Below are positions 21,433 through 22,389 of a stretch of DNA of 22,389 bases, one piece after another (position 1 is the first letter of the stretch; every line of letters begins with the position of its first letter). The notes beneath the pieces were generated by a model. The model saw nothing but the letters and a program-made list of their open reading frames with translations. It was not told where the DNA came from and searched no databases. A program made the position numbers and the translations under genes. Origin of the DNA: UBA7359 sp047618295 (GTDB lineage Bacteria > Pseudomonadota > Gammaproteobacteria > Eutrophobiales > Eutrophobiaceae); assembly GCA_047618295.1 (NCBI GenBank), contig JBLHKL010000022.1, positions 1 through 22,389 of the forward strand, given 5' to 3'.

Positions 21433-22389
21433 GTGTCTTTCAGCGAAAATAAACTAATCATCGCAATACTGATTGGCGCCATCGCTGGGATTATTTGTGG
21501 CTGGTTATTTGGACCAGCCATGGTCTCTGTGGCCTGGATAGGGGATCTATTTCTAGATACCTTAAAAATGATGATCATCCCTTTGATCGTTGCTGCCGTC
21601 ATCAGTGGAGTAACTTCATTAGGAGATATTCGTAAATTAGGTAAAGTCGGTGGTGCGACCCTGCTTTATTACGCTACCACAACTGCGTGCGCCGTTTTAA
21701 TTGGTTTATTTGTAGTCAATCTCATCCAACCTGGTAATGGCGTCGAAAAACTCAGCGATACTGTTCCACAAAATATTGCTGACAAAGAAGGAACCGGGTT
21801 TGTCGAGATCATTCAATCTTTAATAGAACCCAATATCATTTCAGCTGCTGCTGAAACACAGTTACTCCCTGTCATCGTTTTCTGTCTCTTATTTGCTGCG
21901 GCATTAACCACCATCGGCGAAAAGAACGTCACCATAATACGATTTTTTGATGGCTTGAATGAAGTCATGATGAAATTAGTAATATGGGTCATGGCATTTG
22001 CTCCGATTGGTATCTTTGCTCTTATTGCAGGACAAATTGGTAAGTCTGGTGGAGGGGTAGCTGTAAAAAATGAGTTGCTGGCAGTGGGTAGCTATTGTTT
22101 TACCGTTATTCTCGGTCTGACATTGCACTTTATTTTGTTGTTTATCATCTTGATAATATTTAGCAATCGAGGCAGAGACTATTTATTAAAATTATTGCGC
22201 GCATTATTTACAGCCTTTGGCACCGCTAGTTCATCAGCTACTTTGCCACTAACAATGGAATGTGCCATTGAAGCCGGAGTTGATAAGCGTTCAGTAAAGT
22301 TTGTACTCCCGATTGGTGCAACAATAAATATGGATGGAACCGCGCTCTATGAGTCAGTGGCTGTCATGTATATTGCTCAAGCTTATGGT
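21433..22389 (+). CDS. Dicarboxylate/amino-acid:cation symporter (DAACS), 3' end outside the window
   Basis: The frame opens with GTG at 21433, 9 bp after the fabI stop (an in-frame stop codon just upstream at 21421 leaves little choice), and is still open at the window edge after 319 codons; the family is about 400-430 residues. The N-terminal helix (ENKLIIAILIGAIAGIICGW), the motif LFLDTLKMMIIPLIVAAVISGV (about 38-59), the serine-rich re-entrant loop GTASSSATLPLTME (about 262-275) and NMDGTALYE (about 299-307) are hallmarks of the SDF/GltP-GltT-DctA fold. It would import dicarboxylates or acidic/neutral amino acids with Na+ or H+. The weak start context suggests coupling to fabI. Confidence 0.93.
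   Translation, partial: MSFSENKLIIAILIGAIAGIICGWLFGPAMVSVAWIGDLFLDTLKMMIIPLIVAAVISGVTSLGDIRKLGKVGGATLLYYATTTACAVLIGLFVVNLIQPGNGVEKLSDTVPQNIADKEGTGFVEIIQSLIEPNIISAAAETQLLPVIVFCLLFAAALTTIGEKNVTIIRFFDGLNEVMMKLVIWVMAFAPIGIFALIAGQIGKSGGGVAVKNELLAVGSYCFTVILGLTLHFILLFIILIIFSNRGRDYLLKLLRALFTAFGTASSSATLPLTMECAIEAGVDKRSVKFVLPIGATINMDGTALYESVAVMYIAQAYG

Overview
The window looks like chromosomal DNA of an AT-rich, aerobic gammaproteobacterium. Its markers are an outer-membrane lipid-asymmetry (Mla) system, DarP, a YciA thioesterase, glutathione reductase with YfcG-like glutathione transferases, and an NADH-type FabI. No rRNA, tRNA, CRISPR array, phage or insertion-sequence gene is visible. Genus cannot be assigned from the sequence alone.

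Layout. (1) 1-3.5 kb: the end of a Sel1-repeat gene, then mlaF-mlaE-mlaD on the plus strand, facing mlaC tail to tail. No mlaB is present. (2) 3.5-4.2 kb: an isolated 95-aa gene of unknown function with a near-perfect CRP-type site, a -10 box and a rho-independent terminator. (3) 4.2-8.5 kb: a redox block holding a TVP38/DedA-like membrane protein overlapping a MerA-like flavoprotein reductase, a YfcG-type glutathione transferase on the other strand, and glutathione reductase (gor) divergent from it. (4) 8.5-9.8 kb: a strongly self-complementary leader, a DUF2452-type gene, then about 470 bp with hairpins and two tiny overlapping reading frames. (5) 9.8-11.3 kb, minus strand: GST, darP and a small membrane/zinc-ribbon protein. 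(6) 11.3-13.65 kb, minus strand: three exported proteins (Sel1-repeat, a four-cysteine protein, a YHYH-domain protein). (7) 13.66-13.86 kb: a small element bounded by imperfect inverted repeats. (8) 13.86-20.56 kb, minus strand: a peptide-type ABC transporter operon (lipoprotein binding protein, two permeases, fused double ATPase) with a yciA-like thioesterase gene inside it. (9) 20.6 kb to the end, plus strand: fabI, then the start of a dicarboxylate/amino-acid:cation symporter cut by the window edge.

How the genes work together. MlaFED with MlaC would move phospholipids between the inner membrane and the periplasm. Gor, the two GST-fold proteins and the MerA-like reductase form a thiol-redox neighbourhood. 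The ABC operon would import peptides or similar solutes. Its binding protein appears tethered to the inner membrane at both ends, and one permease carries a large N-terminal extension.

Most of the window is ordinary housekeeping and envelope content. The parts that known families do not explain are the CRP-site monocistron (3694-4140), the folded leader (8509-8604), the 9291-9766 hairpin/micro-ORF region, the inverted-repeat element (13677-13822) and the unusual architecture of the peptide transporter.
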